A model generated the notes under the pieces. That model saw nothing but the letters and a program-made list of their open reading frames with translations, had not been told where the DNA came from and ran no database searches. Made by a program: the position numbers and the translations under genes. Below are positions 19,137 through 27,969 of a stretch of 64,000 bases of DNA, piece after piece. Numbering within the stretch: position 1 is the first letter of the stretch; every line of letters begins with the position of its first letter. This DNA is from JAJFJD01 sp965228695 (GTDB lineage Bacteria; Pseudomonadota; Alphaproteobacteria; UBA8366): positions 4,712,001 to 4,776,000 of the forward strand of contig CBDDIB010000002.1 of the NCBI GenBank assembly GCA_965228695.1, written 5' to 3'.

Positions 19137-19811
19137 TTAGAAGCCGCGCAACCGGTTGCTTGGCACACGAGAAAGTTCCGCCGGCTTCGCCGATAATACG
19201 GATTTGTCCGCGATGTCATTGGCGATAAGGCTACCGGAACCGATTACGCAGGCTTCGCCGATCACAACTGAATCGTTCACGGTACTGTTGACCCCGAGGA
19301 ATGTCTGATCTCCGACCACGACGGCGCCGGAAATGACCACATGGGACGTGACGAAGCAGTAGTCACCGAGCACGGAATGATGCCCAATATGATTGCCGCT
19401 CCAGAGCGTAACGCCGTTACCGATGCGAGCAAACGGCTGAATCGTGTTGTCTTCGAGAATGAAACAGTTGAAACCATGGACCAACGTCGAAAATGTCGTC
19501 GCCCGTGATGAAACGTAACTCGGCAACGAATATCCTTTCGCGCGCGCTTCTTCGCATTTCAAACGACGGTTCGCATTTACCTTCGAATAACTCAATGCGA
19601 CAAAGAGATCGTATTCCTCCGCCGGCCGATTTTTTTCGATGTCTTCAAATGGCTCAACCGGTAGACCAAACATGGAATCGTCTTTGACGAATTGGCCGTC
19701 CACCGTCAGCGCGGCAACCTCATAATCACTATCGCTTTCGAAATAGTATTTCGTAAGCTCAATGAGATCGGGATCGCCACCGAATAGTATCAATGGTTTC
19801 TTATCGGACAT
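19137..19811 (-). CDS. Sugar acetyltransferase, PglD/NeuD-like
   Basis: About 224 residues. The N-terminal PglD domain (KKPLILFGGDPDLIELTKYYFESD) binds a UDP-sugar, and the C-terminal left-handed beta-helix carries hexapeptide repeats, with GNHIGHHSVLGDYCFVTSHV holding the paired His of the acetyl-CoA site. Family members N-acetylate 4-amino sugars (PglD) or O-acetylate sialic acids (NeuD). ATG 19811 or 19817 both fit; the longer frame to 19865 lies inside the upstream methyltransferase. It overlaps that gene by about 11 bp. With the nearby aminotransferase and FemAB-like gene it could finish an amino sugar. Confidence 0.82.
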   Translation of the reverse strand: MSDKKPLILFGGDPDLIELTKYYFESDSDYEVAALTVDGQFVKDDSMFGLPVEPFEDIEKNRPAEEYDLFVALSYSKVNANRRLKCEEARAKGYSLPSYVSSRATTFSTLVHGFNCFILEDNTIQPFARIGNGVTLWSGNHIGHHSVLGDYCFVTSHVVISGAVVVGDQTFLGVNSTVNDSVVIGEACVIGSGSLIANDIADKSVLSAKPAELSRVPSNRLRGF

Positions 19812-20478
19812 CGTCATCGCCAGGCCGAACCACCATTGGATCCTTTCCTTGATCCTTTCGGACAATCATCGTCCATTCAAAAAACGGCATGTCATGATAA
19901 AGCGTCACCTGCCGCGAATATTGCGACAGACAATGCTCTAGCCAAATTCCGGGGCTTGCATAGTAGAGAGCATCCACTTTCCAATCGACCTTGTCGGTCA
20001 TCATGTTGAAGGCAAACCCACACCGAGACACAGCATTCATATTGTCCAAAACCGTCTTTACGAGTTCCGTCCAGGCGCTTTCGCTTTGGCCCAACGACAC
20101 ATTGAATATTCCTGACGCAAACGCGAAGTCGACCTCTCGATCGATCCTGTCGCCCACGAGAAATTCCACGCCATCCGCGCCAGCGGTTCGCTCCTGTGCG
20201 AATTTAACCATTGCCGCGGAGACATCGTAACCAATGTATCGGCCCAGGGGCACGCCGCTTTCTTTCAGGAAGGCGTATAATGCCGCATAGCCGCAGCCGA
20301 TGTCGGCAACATCGACCGGCTCGGTCCAGTCCGGTATCACCCTCGCGAGATATTCGAATCTGATGTCTTGATCTCGCTTGCTTTTCCAGTTCACACCGGA
20401 CGCCACCGGGCCGTATTCGGTTATCGCATCCGAGTAGAATTTCTCAACTTTTCCCAGCAATGGGTCGATCTTGGGCAT
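19801..20478 (-). CDS. Class I SAM-dependent methyltransferase
   Basis: A protein of about 225 residues with motif I VADIGCGYAALYAFLKE near residue 60, YIGYDVSAAMVKFAQER giving the acidic residue of strand 2, VEFLVGDRID for motif II, and FAFASGIFNVSLGQ after it. ATG 20478 is preferred; a TTG five codons upstream sits almost on top of an AAGGAAG. It overlaps the PglD-like gene. The substrate is not known; neighbours suggest a sugar or lipid-linked glycan, but this is context only. Confidence 0.78.
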   Translation of the reverse strand: MPKIDPLLGKVEKFYSDAITEYGPVASGVNWKSKRDQDIRFEYLARVIPDWTEPVDVADIGCGYAALYAFLKESGVPLGRYIGYDVSAAMVKFAQERTAGADGVEFLVGDRIDREVDFAFASGIFNVSLGQSESAWTELVKTVLDNMNAVSRCGFAFNMMTDKVDWKVDALYYASPGIWLEHCLSQYSRQVTLYHDMPFFEWTMIVRKDQGKDPMVVRPGDDDVR

Positions 20479-20499
20479 ATCGATTAGCTGCAATCTTCC

Positions 20500-21537
20500 T
20501 TAGAAGGGATAAAGGAAATACCCATCATATCCGCGGGTGCCGTTTTCCTGCGCATAGTGCCGGACGTCTTTTAAGCCACCGGTGTCGATGACATAGTAGG
20601 TATAGTCGATGTTATGTCCGTTCCAGCTCTCTTTGAACGCGCGTACACCTGTCAGGTTGGTCCCGGATCCACCGAAATTCCATGACTTGAAGCCATCCGC
20701 GGCGCAATCAAGCATGCTCTCGAAAATTACTGCGGTAAGCGGCTGGACCTTTCGGTGTTCTAGGTCGAACGCGGGTGTCAGATACTCGATCCACTCTCGC
20801 CAGCCGCAAACAAAAAGCGCCGCGATAGCTTCGCCATTCCGCCGCCCAATATAGAGACGCCCTTCCACCGAATCTTCCGCTTGCCCGGATAGTAGTCCGT
20901 CAAAGAATGCACGTGATTTCGGCTGAACCCCCATCGCCTGCATCTGCGCCTCGTGCCACATAAGCAACAGCGATACCGCGTCCTCGGATCCGTCCCGCTC
21001 GACGGTAATTCCGCTTTTCCAACATTTGCGACGAAGGTTCGATCGGGTGAGACCCGCAAGGCTCTCGTAGAGTGATTCTTTGTCGTTCATCCCATCAAGC
21101 GACTTTACATGCGCGACTCTTGCGGATTCCGCCGCAACAGTTACCCGGTCTGCATATCGGCTTCGATACGCATCCTTGAGCGGATGGATTACGTTGAGAC
21201 TCACGACCTTCTCACCGCGAAGATACTCAACCGCGGCCTTGAGCGTTCCGTCAAACGCCTCCGGCGATTTCGCGAGGATTCCGCCATGGGATCCAAAATA
21301 CGGGCTTGAGTTCGCAATGATCCCGACCGGACCTTGTTTCAAGAATATCGGCATCCATCCGACAATGTCCCCAACGGTATCTCGCGTAACGACAGAGATA
21401 GCCGAGCTTTCGGTATCGCGTTCGATGATCTTCCGCCATGTTGCGGTATGGTAGAGTTGGGCAGCATCGTGAGATTCGATAAAGGCGCGAACATCCGAAT
21501 CGTCAAAAGACGCGCCTGATATCACATCCGATTTCAA
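20500..21537 (-). CDS. FemAB/BioF2-like acyltransferase
   Basis: A 345-residue protein with a double GNAT fold like FemAB and CelD-type proteins: YHTATWRKIIERDTES near the N terminus, TRSNLRRKCWKSGITVERDG in the middle, then FVCGWREWIEYLTPAFD and SWNFGGSGTNLTGVRAFKES, the usual FemAB end motif (substrate Lys/Arg and aromatic residues). The start is a TTG at 21537 preceded by GAGGACGGGC at suitable spacing. FemAB-like proteins in polysaccharide loci are often called GNAT acetyltransferases, but some transfer amino acids to sugars. It may modify the amino group put on by the aminotransferase encoded immediately upstream. Confidence 0.75.
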   Translation of the reverse strand: MKSDVISGASFDDSDVRAFIESHDAAQLYHTATWRKIIERDTESSAISVVTRDTVGDIVGWMPIFLKQGPVGIIANSSPYFGSHGGILAKSPEAFDGTLKAAVEYLRGEKVVSLNVIHPLKDAYRSRYADRVTVAAESARVAHVKSLDGMNDKESLYESLAGLTRSNLRRKCWKSGITVERDGSEDAVSLLLMWHEAQMQAMGVQPKSRAFFDGLLSGQAEDSVEGRLYIGRRNGEAIAALFVCGWREWIEYLTPAFDLEHRKVQPLTAVIFESMLDCAADGFKSWNFGGSGTNLTGVRAFKESWNGHNIDYTYYVIDTGGLKDVRHYAQENGTRGYDGYFLYPF

Positions 21538-21585
21538 AGCCCGTCCTCAACTTGCAAATCACCGGGCATAGAAGCTGCGGTCAGG

Positions 21586-22692
21586 TCAATCACGTCCAAC
21601 TGCCAACCGCAAATTTTCCACCACCATGTCGACGTCATCTTCCGTCATTCCATTTATCAACGGTAGCGTTAGGGACTGCCGCTCCGCGTTGAGCGAATTC
21701 GGCAATGAACCGGGCCGATACCCAAATCGAGAAAAAGCCGGGTGCGCGTGCATCGCATAGGTGCCGAGCGTCGTCTCAATGCCGTTATCCTTGAGCAGCG
21801 AAATGACTTGATCCCGGTCAACCCTATCCGCCAGCAGAATTACGAAGGATTGAAAGGATAACTCTTGAATGGTGCCGTTGAGAGGAACCGACACAAAATT
21901 CAGCGAATCCAGCCTTTCCAAATACAACTGTGCCACACGCCGGCGCTCGCCAACGACTGCATCGATGCGCTTGAGTTGCGCCAAACCAAGCGCCGCCTGC
22001 ACTTCGCTCATACGGTAGTTGAAGCCGTTCTCGACGAACTGCATCCTGCCATCCACGACCTTACTGCCGTGGTTCCGGAGGATGTTAAGGGTGGCATGCA
22101 GATGATCGTCATTCGTCGTAATCATGCCCCCTTCACCGGTTGTTAGGATCTTGCGGGGATGAAAACTGAAGGCCGCCGCCCCGCCGACAGCGCCGCAGCG
22201 CATGCCGTTAGAATTCGACGTGACCGCACAAGCGGCATCTTCGAGAACCCAGAGATTCGTGTCGGCGGCAAATCGCTGTATCTCGGTCGCTGAAACCGGT
22301 TGGCCGAATGGGTGAATGATCATGATCGCCTTGGTCCGGGACGTCACCTTCGCGCGCGCATCATCCAAGTCCAGTTCGAAGCGGCCCGTCACACAATCGA
22401 CAAGGACCGGTGTTGCACCGGTCTGTATGATCGCGTTTCCGGATGCCGGGAACGTGAAATCAGAAACAAGGACTTCGTCACCCGGCCCGATGCCATATGC
22501 CACGAGACACATATGAAGCGCGGTCGTCGCCGACGTGGTGGTAACCGCGTACTTTACCCCGATGTAGTCGGCGAACTCGCGTTCGAAGGCGGCGACATAG
22601 GGACCGGACGTAAGGCGGCCAGAATCGAGAATCGCCTTGATGTCGTCCGCGACTTCATCGAAGGAAATATCAGGTTTAATCAGCGGGATCAT
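21586..22692 (-). CDS. DegT/DnrJ/EryC1/StrS sugar aminotransferase
   Basis: A 368-residue PLP enzyme that puts an amino group on a keto-sugar nucleotide. Seen: TTTSATTALHMCL (PLP phosphate site), DFTFPASGNAI, LEDAACAVTSNSNG with the Asp that contacts PLP, and SFHPRKILTTGEGGM with the Schiff-base Lys. The start ATG 22692 makes an ATGA overlap with the upstream epimerase gene; the longer frame adds eight residues. Together with the upstream epimerase/dehydratase, Gfo/Idh oxidoreductase and WbpD-like acyltransferase it forms a second amino-sugar set distinct from the one at 32.8-36.6 kb. Confidence 0.88.
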   Translation of the reverse strand: MIPLIKPDISFDEVADDIKAILDSGRLTSGPYVAAFEREFADYIGVKYAVTTTSATTALHMCLVAYGIGPGDEVLVSDFTFPASGNAIIQTGATPVLVDCVTGRFELDLDDARAKVTSRTKAIMIIHPFGQPVSATEIQRFAADTNLWVLEDAACAVTSNSNGMRCGAVGGAAAFSFHPRKILTTGEGGMITTNDDHLHATLNILRNHGSKVVDGRMQFVENGFNYRMSEVQAALGLAQLKRIDAVVGERRRVAQLYLERLDSLNFVSVPLNGTIQELSFQSFVILLADRVDRDQVISLLKDNGIETTLGTYAMHAHPAFSRFGYRPGSLPNSLNAERQSLTLPLINGMTEDDVDMVVENLRLAVGRD

Positions 22693-23678
22693 CGGTGGTT
22701 CCGGCTCCTGTACCATTCGACGGTTTTCGTTAATCCGTCCTCCAGGGCCGTCGGCGCGACATCACCGATCAACGCTTTTGCCTTGTCAACACCCGCCAGG
22801 TGCCGCCGGACATCGGCCGTCCGGCCGGGTTGCCAATCGATTTCCCCGTCATAGCCAAGCGCTTCGCTGATGCCTTCGACAATCGCCTTGATCGTCGTCT
22901 CCCGGCCGCTCGCGAGATTGAAAACACCGCCCCGGGCATCCTCGCATTTCGCGAAGCGCATCAGACCATCAACCGTATCCTGTACATAAACGAAATCGCG
23001 CGTCTGCATTCCGTCGCCTTGAATAACGGGCTTTTCGCCGTTGAGAATGCGTTTGATCGTAAGCGGCACGATCGCCGCCAAAGCGCCGTCGTTTTGCCGT
23101 GGACCATAGTTGTTGAACGGCCGGACCGTCGTGACGTTGATATCGTACTGATTGACGTAGGACGCGAGCGCGAGGTCGGCCGCCGCCTTTCCCGCCGCAT
23201 ACGTCGTTTCCGCCAGCATGGGATGGTCCTCGTCCATCGGCGTTCGAACGGCCGATCCGTAAACCTCGGATGTCGAGACGTGGACAAGCCGGTCATAAGC
23301 GCCGCCCCTCAGCAGGTCTGCCAGGATCAAGGCGATATCCAAATTGACGCTGCAAGCGCCGGCGGGATTGAAAAACGAATACAGCAACGCCTTGGTCGCC
23401 AGGTTAAAGACGATATTCGGTTTCTCGGCATCGACGACCGCCTCCATGGCCGTTCGTTCGCCGGCGTCTTCGCGGTAAAGCTGGAAACGGTCTCGTTGTT
23501 CGGCGGCGGTATCGATGTTTTCCATCTTCCCAAGGAAGAAATTGTCGACAACGGCAACGCGCACGCAGCCCGCGTCCAACAAGGCATCCACCAGATGGCT
23601 TCCGACGAAACCCGCACCGCCAGTTACGACGGCGCGCATGCCCGAAAAATCCAACCGTTGGGACGTTGCCATTATCAT
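22689..23678 (-). CDS. NAD-dependent sugar epimerase/dehydratase
   Basis: An extended SDR of about 329 residues. VVTGGAGFVGSHLVDALL is the NAD-binding glycine motif, VHVSTSEVYGSA carries the catalytic Thr/Ser region, and RPFNNYGPRQ is the usual substrate-loop signature. The catalytic YxxxK is read as YAAGK in TTYAAGKAAADL. The family includes GDP-mannose and dTDP-glucose 4,6-dehydratases and UDP-sugar epimerases; STSEVYG fits a 4,6-dehydratase or epimerase of the UDP-glucuronate branch. Start ATG 23678 shares one base with the stop of the oxidoreductase gene, and the stop overlaps the aminotransferase start. Confidence 0.85.
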   Translation of the reverse strand: MIMATSQRLDFSGMRAVVTGGAGFVGSHLVDALLDAGCVRVAVVDNFFLGKMENIDTAAEQRDRFQLYREDAGERTAMEAVVDAEKPNIVFNLATKALLYSFFNPAGACSVNLDIALILADLLRGGAYDRLVHVSTSEVYGSAVRTPMDEDHPMLAETTYAAGKAAADLALASYVNQYDINVTTVRPFNNYGPRQNDGALAAIVPLTIKRILNGEKPVIQGDGMQTRDFVYVQDTVDGLMRFAKCEDARGGVFNLASGRETTIKAIVEGISEALGYDGEIDWQPGRTADVRRHLAGVDKAKALIGDVAPTALEDGLTKTVEWYRSRNHR

Positions 23679-24685
23679 CACCCTTCGTGGAGACAATCTT
23701 GTATGAGGCGAACAAGGCGCAGCGCAGCCAAACCATCTTGGCCAGGCGTGAGAGGCGGCACGTCCTCCATAACAACCTGCACGAAGTGACCCAACTCCAT
23801 TTGTAATGGCTCCGTCCGGCGAACGTGAACACGTTCCATTGCGATATCGAGGGCATAGTCGCCAAACCCGGACACGCCCTCCTTCGGCACCTTTATCGTA
23901 TCCTGATGATAGACTTCGATACTTTGGTCGATGTAATCGACGTCGATAAACCCGACATCGGTGGTCACGGTCAGCTTCCGCACCGTATTCTGCGTAATCC
24001 GACTGGCCGTAAGGCAGGCGACCGAGTCATTGGCAAATCGCAGCAAGGCGATCACATGATCGCCGCCGGGCGAACCAAAAGTATGCACCGCTTGGGCCTC
24101 CACGGAGACAACCTCTTTTTTTACCAAGGCCATCACGATGTCCAGGTCATGGACCATCAGGTCAGCGACCACGTCGACATCGGTAATCCGTTTGCCAACG
24201 GAACTAAGCCGCCGGGCATCGATCGCCTGAATGGTTTGATTGCCGTCAAGCAGTAGAGACAGCTGCTGCACGGCGGGATTGAACCGCTCGATATGGCCGA
24301 CCAACAGCTTTGCGTTCGATGTTTGCGCGGCCGCGATCAATTCAGAACACTCCTGTTCCGTCGCGGCCAAGGGTTTTTCAATCAAACTGTGGACACCGGC
24401 CTCCAACATTTGCAGCCCCACATTCCGGTGCGTCGATGTCGGCGAACAGATGCTGACCGCATCCACCTGATCGGCAATCTCGTCCAGCGCTGCGAAGGGA
24501 CTGCAGTCGAACTGTTCAGCCGCCGCCGCAGTGACCGAAGCATCGAGATCATAGACGCCGACCAGGTCGACGTTCTTGAGCATTCCATAAACGCGGAGAT
24601 GGTTGCGCCCCATATTTCCGGCGCCGATGACCGCAACCCGTACCGGTCCCTTCGCCGCACCTGCCGATTTCCGCCCATTGGTCAT
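23678..24685 (-). CDS. Gfo/Idh/MocA-family sugar oxidoreductase
   Basis: About 335 residues. The Rossmann domain has VRVAVIGAGNMGRNHLRVYG near residue 15, SICSPTSTHRNVGLQMLEAG, and IEKPLAATEQE with the Lys of the EKP motif. HIERFNPAVQQL and VADLMVHDLDIVMALV in the C-terminal domain carry the His residues expected near the active site. Such enzymes oxidise C3 of UDP-sugars (WlbA type) or act in other keto-sugar steps. ATG 24685 is chosen, four bases after the acyltransferase stop; the longer frame to 24757 lies inside that gene. Paired with the WbpD-like and aminotransferase genes it suggests a 3-amino-sugar branch. Confidence 0.86.
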   Translation of the reverse strand: MTNGRKSAGAAKGPVRVAVIGAGNMGRNHLRVYGMLKNVDLVGVYDLDASVTAAAAEQFDCSPFAALDEIADQVDAVSICSPTSTHRNVGLQMLEAGVHSLIEKPLAATEQECSELIAAAQTSNAKLLVGHIERFNPAVQQLSLLLDGNQTIQAIDARRLSSVGKRITDVDVVADLMVHDLDIVMALVKKEVVSVEAQAVHTFGSPGGDHVIALLRFANDSVACLTASRITQNTVRKLTVTTDVGFIDVDYIDQSIEVYHQDTIKVPKEGVSGFGDYALDIAMERVHVRRTEPLQMELGHFVQVVMEDVPPLTPGQDGLAALRLVRLIQDCLHEG

Positions 24686-24689
24686 CCCG

Positions 24690-25247
24690 TCACGGCCCTT
24701 GTATTTCCTTATCGTTGAGGCGGTCTGGATCCGGCGGTCCATCGGCCGGCGGAACATGCAGCCGGCGCCCGGCCACGGTGACGTAGTCGATCACCCGTGC
24801 CGGGGTTCCGAGGACCAAGGCATGCGGCGGCACGTCCGCCGTCACCACCGCTCCCGCCCCGACCATGCAATGCCGGCCCAAGGTAACGCCGCAAACGATC
24901 GTCGAATTCGCCCCAATACTGACTCCGTCTTCCACGGTCGTTTCAATGATTTGCCAATCGTCGGCATGAGCTCTCGGCCGAAGATCGTTTGTAAAGGTCG
25001 CATTCGGCCCAACGAAGACGTCATTGCCGATCGTCACCCCGTGATAGACCGACACGCCGTTTTGGATTTTGCAGCGATCGCCGATCCGCGTCTCGAAATC
25101 GACATAGGCGGACTGGCCGATGTTGCAATCGACGCCAATAACCGCCCGCTCGCGGATCTTGGTCCAATTCCAAATCATCGACCCTTCACCGATTTCCGCG
25201 GTCGGATGAACGATCGCTGTATCGTCAATAACTGTCTTTCGAGCCAT
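24690..25247 (-). CDS. WbpD/WlbB-like sugar N-acyltransferase
   Basis: A 185-residue trimeric beta-helix acyltransferase. It has SMIWNWTKIRERAVIG, CKIQNGVSVYHGVTIG, VFVGPNATFTNDLRPRA with the catalytic-site Asn/Asp loop, and VVTADVPPHALVLGTPARVI at the C terminus, all matching the WbpD/WlbB family that acetylates the 3-amino group of UDP-GlcNAc3NA. It closely parallels the C-terminal half of the fusion protein at 35032-36621, so the locus has two such activities. The radical SAM gene ends 8 bp upstream. Confidence 0.87.
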   Translation of the reverse strand: MARKTVIDDTAIVHPTAEIGEGSMIWNWTKIRERAVIGVDCNIGQSAYVDFETRIGDRCKIQNGVSVYHGVTIGNDVFVGPNATFTNDLRPRAHADDWQIIETTVEDGVSIGANSTIVCGVTLGRHCMVGAGAVVTADVPPHALVLGTPARVIDYVTVAGRRLHVPPADGPPDPDRLNDKEIQGP

Positions 25248-25255
25248 ATGAATGT

Positions 25256-26362
25256 TCAGCCGACAGCCCGTTCGGCCGCTTGCTCCACGTCAGATGCGAT
25301 TTCCGGATTCATCGTATGCCGTTGCACCGAAAAAGACGGCGGCTTTTCCTTCGTAAGATCAGGCATGCCATAGCTCGAGCACAAGCGGCAGATGTCTACA
25401 TTGCCCTGATCGGTCAGGATGCGCCGACGGAATTCACGGGAGCGGCGGCTGTTGAACGTCCGCACCACGCCATCTTCGAACACATTGCCAAGCACGTGAT
25501 GACCATTCGGATCGCGGCAGCACGGAACGGCGTCACCGTTCCAGTTGATCTGCATCGAATTCCAGATCCACACACATTCGTTTTCCGGAATAACCTTCGG
25601 CCGAAGCGTGCCTTGCTCGAAGGCCTGTTCGTCGTAGTACCAATACTTCTTGTCGCGCGGCAGATACGCATACCCTTCGAGCATGTTCCGCACACAAGGA
25701 TCGACCACGTTGGCAACGTCGACGCCGATCTCTTCGGCCCATTTCAAGAACGCCGGCACCTCATGCTCGTTATGACGCATGACGATGAAGCCGACCTCGA
25801 TCTGGACATTGGAATCAGGGTGTTTGCGCCGTTCTTCAATCAGCGCATACAGGTTCTCATGGGCTTTCTTCAGGCTGCTGGCAACCCGGTAGCGGCTATG
25901 CGTTTCCTCGGTCATCCCGCCGAGCTGGAAACTGATCTTGTTTATGTCTGAATAAATCACGCCCAACGGATCGACGAAATCACCGTTGGTGCAGGTCTCG
26001 ACATAGATGCCCTTGCCACGGGTATACCGGATCATGTCATAGGCATGCTTGTTCAGGAACGGCTCGCCCATGAAATAATACAAAAGGGAATTGGTGTGTT
26101 TGGCGGCCTGGTCGACAAAGGTTTCATACGCCTGCTTGTCCAGCATGCCTTTGCGGCGATCCATCTCGTTCTTTCCGGTCTCGCAGACCGGGCATTTGGC
26201 ATTACAGGCGTTGGTCGGTTCGATCGCAATATGGACCGGCGCCATCAACGGACCGACCCGACCCATCTGCGCCATGCCTGTGTTCCAAACGAAAGATTGC
26301 CAACCCTTCGGGTTCGCCTTAGCGATCCGGGAAACCGTTCGAATTTTACTGATGACACCCAT
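25256..26362 (-). CDS. Radical SAM protein with SPASM domain
   Basis: The 368-residue protein has a radical SAM core with the cluster motif CNAKCPVC near residue 53, MGEPFLNKHAYDMIRY and ETCTNGDFV of the barrel, and a C-terminal SPASM-type Cys set (CVWIWNSMQINWNGDAVPCC, then CRLCSSYG). In glycan and aminoglycoside loci such proteins act as epimerases, dehydrogenases or peptide-modifying enzymes. No target can be read from the neighbours: a WbpD-like acyltransferase downstream and a small unknown gene upstream. A radical-based sugar modification is possible, but this is inference. Confidence 0.85.
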   Translation of the reverse strand: MGVISKIRTVSRIAKANPKGWQSFVWNTGMAQMGRVGPLMAPVHIAIEPTNACNAKCPVCETGKNEMDRRKGMLDKQAYETFVDQAAKHTNSLLYYFMGEPFLNKHAYDMIRYTRGKGIYVETCTNGDFVDPLGVIYSDINKISFQLGGMTEETHSRYRVASSLKKAHENLYALIEERRKHPDSNVQIEVGFIVMRHNEHEVPAFLKWAEEIGVDVANVVDPCVRNMLEGYAYLPRDKKYWYYDEQAFEQGTLRPKVIPENECVWIWNSMQINWNGDAVPCCRDPNGHHVLGNVFEDGVVRTFNSRRSREFRRRILTDQGNVDICRLCSSYGMPDLTKEKPPSFSVQRHTMNPEIASDVEQAAERAVG

Positions 26363-26396
26363 TCATTCACTCATTCGGGTTACCGTGGTCTCGCAT

Positions 26397-26690
26397 TCAG
26401 CGCGGCCACGTATCATGAACCGATAGAACTTTGCTCAATGCGTCCGCAAGGGCATCTCGCAACGCCGCCTCATCGGAAACGTCATGCAACTGTTCGGTAT
26501 GGATGAGCGCCATCTCGCCGCTCTTACGCGGAATGTGGACTTCCAACGCGCCTTGAAGGTCGCCCTTGGTATCGAGGCCGGTGCCCGATGCCAGACTGAC
26601 GACTGGCGCGTCGCGGCCGCCGAACTGATCCATCTCCAGTCGGGACAACATTTGTTCGAGCGCCTGCATGAGATTCAAATTTCCGTACAT
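26397..26690 (-). CDS. Small protein of unknown function
   Basis: A 97-residue open frame that exactly fills the space between the acyltransferase stop and the radical SAM start, on the same strand as both, with its ATG three bases after the previous stop. It begins MYGNLNLMQALEQMLSRL, is rich in acidic residues, and has a predicted helix (ALRDALADALSKVL) near the end. No family is recognised. Its position argues for a real gene, translationally coupled to its neighbours and possibly a partner of the radical SAM protein or an acyl-carrier-like helper, but it lacks the DSL phosphopantetheine motif. Confidence 0.55.
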   Translation of the reverse strand: MYGNLNLMQALEQMLSRLEMDQFGGRDAPVVSLASGTGLDTKGDLQGALEVHIPRKSGEMALIHTEQLHDVSDEAALRDALADALSKVLSVHDTWPR

Positions 26691-26692
26691 CG

Positions 26693-27301
26693 CTAGAGCC
26701 CTTTTGCTACGAATGTCTCGGATCCGTCGTCATAGACCAGAACCGGCTGACCGTCGCGCAACTCGACTTTACCCAAGCGCCGGGCCGGACTTCCGCCCAT
26801 GATGCTCCCTTCGGGTACATCCTTGTTCACCACACTGTTCGCCGCGATGGCGCATCCGTCCCCGATGGTTACGCCGGCGGTTATGACGCTTTGGCTGCCG
26901 ATGTAACAGCGATCCCCGATCGAAACGGAACCACGCCGCGGATCGATTGCGCCGCCGCTCAAGGCCCACGCAATCGTGTCATGGGTATAGATATGGACGC
27001 CGCATGAAATCGAAACGGTGCTGCCGATCCGAATGCCGCCGCCCGCACCGTCCAACACGACATACGGACCGATCCAGGTTTCCTCTCCGACCGAAACCGA
27101 ACCAAATATCACCGCGCTGTTGTAGATGCTCGTCTTATCGCCGAAGCCCAATTTCCGGGCACGTTCCCAACGATCGAACATCGCATCCTGAAAGGGCAGG
27201 CTGCGGTCGTACTCGTTTCGAAGCTGTGCGTCCGCATCCTCATAGGCTTGCCGGATCCGGTCGCTCCATGGCTCCGCCGGCACTGTCTTCTCACCGGTCA
27301 T
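26693..27301 (-). CDS. Hexapeptide-repeat acyltransferase
   Basis: A 202-residue left-handed beta-helix protein of the maltose/serine O-acetyltransferase-like group. It has SIYNSAVIFGSVSVGEETWI, GSTVSISCGVHIYTHDTIAW with a likely active-site His, GDRCYIGSQSVITAGVTIG, and VNKDVPEGSIMGGSPARRLG at the end. Its start overlaps the HisH-like stop (ATGA). O- or N-acetylation of a sugar on the nucleotide or glycan is expected; it is the third or fourth acyltransferase in the series. Confidence 0.82.
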   Translation of the reverse strand: MTGEKTVPAEPWSDRIRQAYEDADAQLRNEYDRSLPFQDAMFDRWERARKLGFGDKTSIYNSAVIFGSVSVGEETWIGPYVVLDGAGGGIRIGSTVSISCGVHIYTHDTIAWALSGGAIDPRRGSVSIGDRCYIGSQSVITAGVTIGDGCAIAANSVVNKDVPEGSIMGGSPARRLGKVELRDGQPVLVYDDGSETFVAKGL

Positions 27302-27960
27302 TTTCCAATCACTCCAACGGGAGATCGCACATGGTCCCGCGCATATGCAATGAAATTCTTAAATAGCGCCAGCCCGAAGCGGTGGCTTTTCTCCGGGTGA
27401 AACTGAACGCCGAAGATATTCCCGTTGCGTATTCCGGCCGCAAACCGTCGGCCATGCTGAACGGTCCCGCAGTAGTGTTCCGGCGCATCGGGGATGAAAT
27501 AGTAGGAATGGTCGAAATAAAATCGAACCTCGTCACCCATCCCGTCATACAACAGGCAACCCTCGCGGTCGCCGATGATGTTCCAGCCCATGTGCGGCAC
27601 CCTAACCCGCGTACCGTCCTCGGACTCCGGTGATAGTTTTTTCAGGTGCCCCGGGATCCAATTTAAGCCTGCCTCATCGCCTTCTTCGCTGGAAGAACCC
27701 ATCAACTGCATGCCGAGACACAAACCCAATACCGGTACGCCCTGCCCCAAAACTTTTTCGTTCAGCGGGTCGATGAGCCGACATTCGCGGAACTTTCGCA
27801 CCGCGGCATCGAAACTCCCGACACCCGGCAGGATCAACACATCGGCAGCGGCAACAACGGCCGGCTCGTCGCTGATCTCACTGTCAATCTTCAATCGCCG
27901 CAACATGTTTGCGACGGAACGGACATTGGCGACCCCGCTGTTGACGATCACGACTTTCAT
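27298..27960 (-). CDS. hisH: HisH-like glutamine amidotransferase subunit
   Basis: A 220-residue class I glutaminase. LGLCLGMQLMG holds the nucleophilic Cys, and GVQFHPEKSHRFG the His and Glu of the triad. VIVNSGVANVRSVANML and LPGVGSFDAAV match HisH. True HisH pairs with HisF in histidine synthesis; in this series the HisF-like partner lacks its catalytic Asp, and a WbpG-like amidotransferase is present, so the protein most likely supplies ammonia for acetamidino-sugar formation (HisH2/WbuY role). It overlaps the acyltransferase gene by ATGA and lies 9 bp downstream of the AsnB stop. Confidence 0.87.
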   Translation of the reverse strand: MKVVIVNSGVANVRSVANMLRRLKIDSEISDEPAVVAAADVLILPGVGSFDAAVRKFRECRLIDPLNEKVLGQGVPVLGLCLGMQLMGSSSEEGDEAGLNWIPGHLKKLSPESEDGTRVRVPHMGWNIIGDREGCLLYDGMGDEVRFYFDHSYYFIPDAPEHYCGTVQHGRRFAAGIRNGNIFGVQFHPEKSHRFGLALFKNFIAYARDHVRSPVGVIGK

Positions 27961-27969
27961 CGACGCGCC

